DNA from: Mariprofundus sp.
Lineage (GTDB): Bacteria > Pseudomonadota > Zetaproteobacteria > Mariprofundales > Mariprofundaceae
DNA length: 5,633 bases
Direction: 5' to 3'
Assembly (NCBI GenBank): GCA_030951095.1
Contig: JAUZQI010000143.1
Span: forward strand, 1 to 5,633
Part shown: piece by piece, positions 4,980 through 5,633 of the stretch
How positions within the stretch are numbered: the first letter of the stretch is position 1
Layout: the number at the start of each line of letters is the position of its first letter
Position numbers and translations under genes: made by a program
The notes under the pieces: model-generated
What the model was told of the DNA's origin: nothing
What the model saw: the letters and a program-made list of their open reading frames with translations, nothing else
Databases searched by the model: none

Positions 4980-5633
4980 TTGAGCGAAAGCGACATCAAA
5001 ATGTTGGAAAATAATAAATATTATCTCAATCGTGATTTAAGTATGCTGGAGTTCAATCGACGGGTATTTGAAATGGCCTGTGATCCGACAGTGCCGCTAC
5101 TTGAACGGTTGCGTTTTCTCTGCATTTGCACATCCAACCTGGATGAGTTTTTCGAAGTGCGTGTAGCGATCCAGAAACAACGTGTTGTCGTTGGCTCACT
5201 GCGTGTTGGTGCGGACGGTATGACCGCGAGTGAAACGCTACAATGTATTCATAAGCAAGTCAGAGCTTTGGTTGAGCAACAGTACCAGGTGCTCAACCAT
5301 GAACTTATACCGGCGATGCGCGATGAGGGGATTTGTTTTTTACATCGTGCCGAGTGGAATGAAGCGCAGCAGGATTGGGTTCAAAAATTTTTCAGACGTG
5401 AGTTGCTACCTGTCCTGACCCCGATCGGGCTGGATCCGGCCCATCCATTTCCGCGTCTGCTTAACAAGATTCTTAATTTCATGGTCGAACTGGAAGGCAA
5501 GGATGCCTTCGGACGCGAATCGCATTATGCCATTGTGCAGGCACCGAGGTCATTATCGCGCATGATCAGGTTGCCTGAGGGTGTGGCGACTTCGGAAAAC
5601 TGTTATGTGTTCCTGTCATCTATTATTCATGCC
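4980..5633 (+). CDS. ppk: Polyphosphate kinase 1, N-terminal part (runs off the right edge)
   Basis: The plus-strand frame is open from TTG at 4980 to the window end (218 codons of an expected roughly 690). PPK1 makes inorganic polyphosphate from ATP, reversibly, through a phosphohistidine that would lie beyond the edge. The N-terminal domain is plain: YYLNRDLSMLEFNRRVFEMA (14-33), DPTVPLLERLRFL (35-47) and TSNLDEFFEVRVA (51-63), where the Asn of SNLDEFF is an ATP-binding residue in the E. coli enzyme. The head-domain motif LTPIGLDPAHPFPRLLNK begins at about residue 147 and is followed by NFMVELEG. The TTG start is chosen for its AAGGAG site. It is divergent from the xseA run and preceded by a predicted Pho box, which fits a phosphate-storage enzyme. 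Family is certain; only the C-terminal two-thirds are unseen. Confidence 0.96.
   Translation, partial: MSESDIKMLENNKYYLNRDLSMLEFNRRVFEMACDPTVPLLERLRFLCICTSNLDEFFEVRVAIQKQRVVVGSLRVGADGMTASETLQCIHKQVRALVEQQYQVLNHELIPAMRDEGICFLHRAEWNEAQQDWVQKFFRRELLPVLTPIGLDPAHPFPRLLNKILNFMVELEGKDAFGRESHYAIVQAPRSLSRMIRLPEGVATSENCYVFLSSIIHA

Overview
The window fits a Gram-negative, proteobacterium-like chromosome of roughly balanced base composition. It encodes a periplasmic M23 endopeptidase with a signal peptide, a membrane-anchored SPOR-domain protein, the large subunit of exonuclease VII, and polyphosphate kinase 1. No mobile element, CRISPR array, tRNA or rRNA gene was seen. The combination and the protein style would suit a marine proteobacterium, possibly Zetaproteobacteria. 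That placement is a guess from memory, not something the sequence proves.

Layout. Positions 1-4754 are packed with six minus-strand genes. In transcription order they are: a 55-residue acidic protein of unknown function (4754-4587), xseA (4516-3104), an M23 peptidase (3107-2289, overlapping xseA by ATGA), a stand-alone response-regulator receiver protein (2205-1819), a SPOR-domain inner-membrane protein (1807-1268), and a gamma-glutamyltransferase-family enzyme (from 1240, running off the left edge). Gaps are small (4-bp overlap, 11 bp, 27 bp). The exceptions are about 70 bp before xseA and about 75-85 bp before the receiver gene, and the latter gap holds a weak promoter candidate and a hairpin. 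Positions 4755-4979 are a divergent control region. The plus-strand gene ppk starts with TTG at 4980 and runs off the right edge.

How the genes may work together. The M23 peptidase cuts peptidoglycan cross-links in the periplasm. SPOR domains bind glycan strands stripped of stem peptides, and GGT-family enzymes act on gamma-glutamyl bonds such as that in the stem peptide. Together with the receiver protein they could form a small wall-remodelling module, but this is inferred from gene order and family knowledge only. XseA is a DNA repair nuclease whose link to the others may be no more than co-transcription.

The most striking regulatory signal lies before ppk. Three, perhaps four, hexamers resembling TGTCAT recur every 11 bp, and the last is followed after exactly 10 bp by TATAGT. 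This is the layout of a PhoB-activated promoter and suggests that polyphosphate synthesis here answers to phosphate starvation. A perfect TATAAT facing the other way overlaps the same -10 region and could drive the minus-strand genes. The ORFs on the plus strand under the minus-strand genes look like shadow frames and were not annotated.
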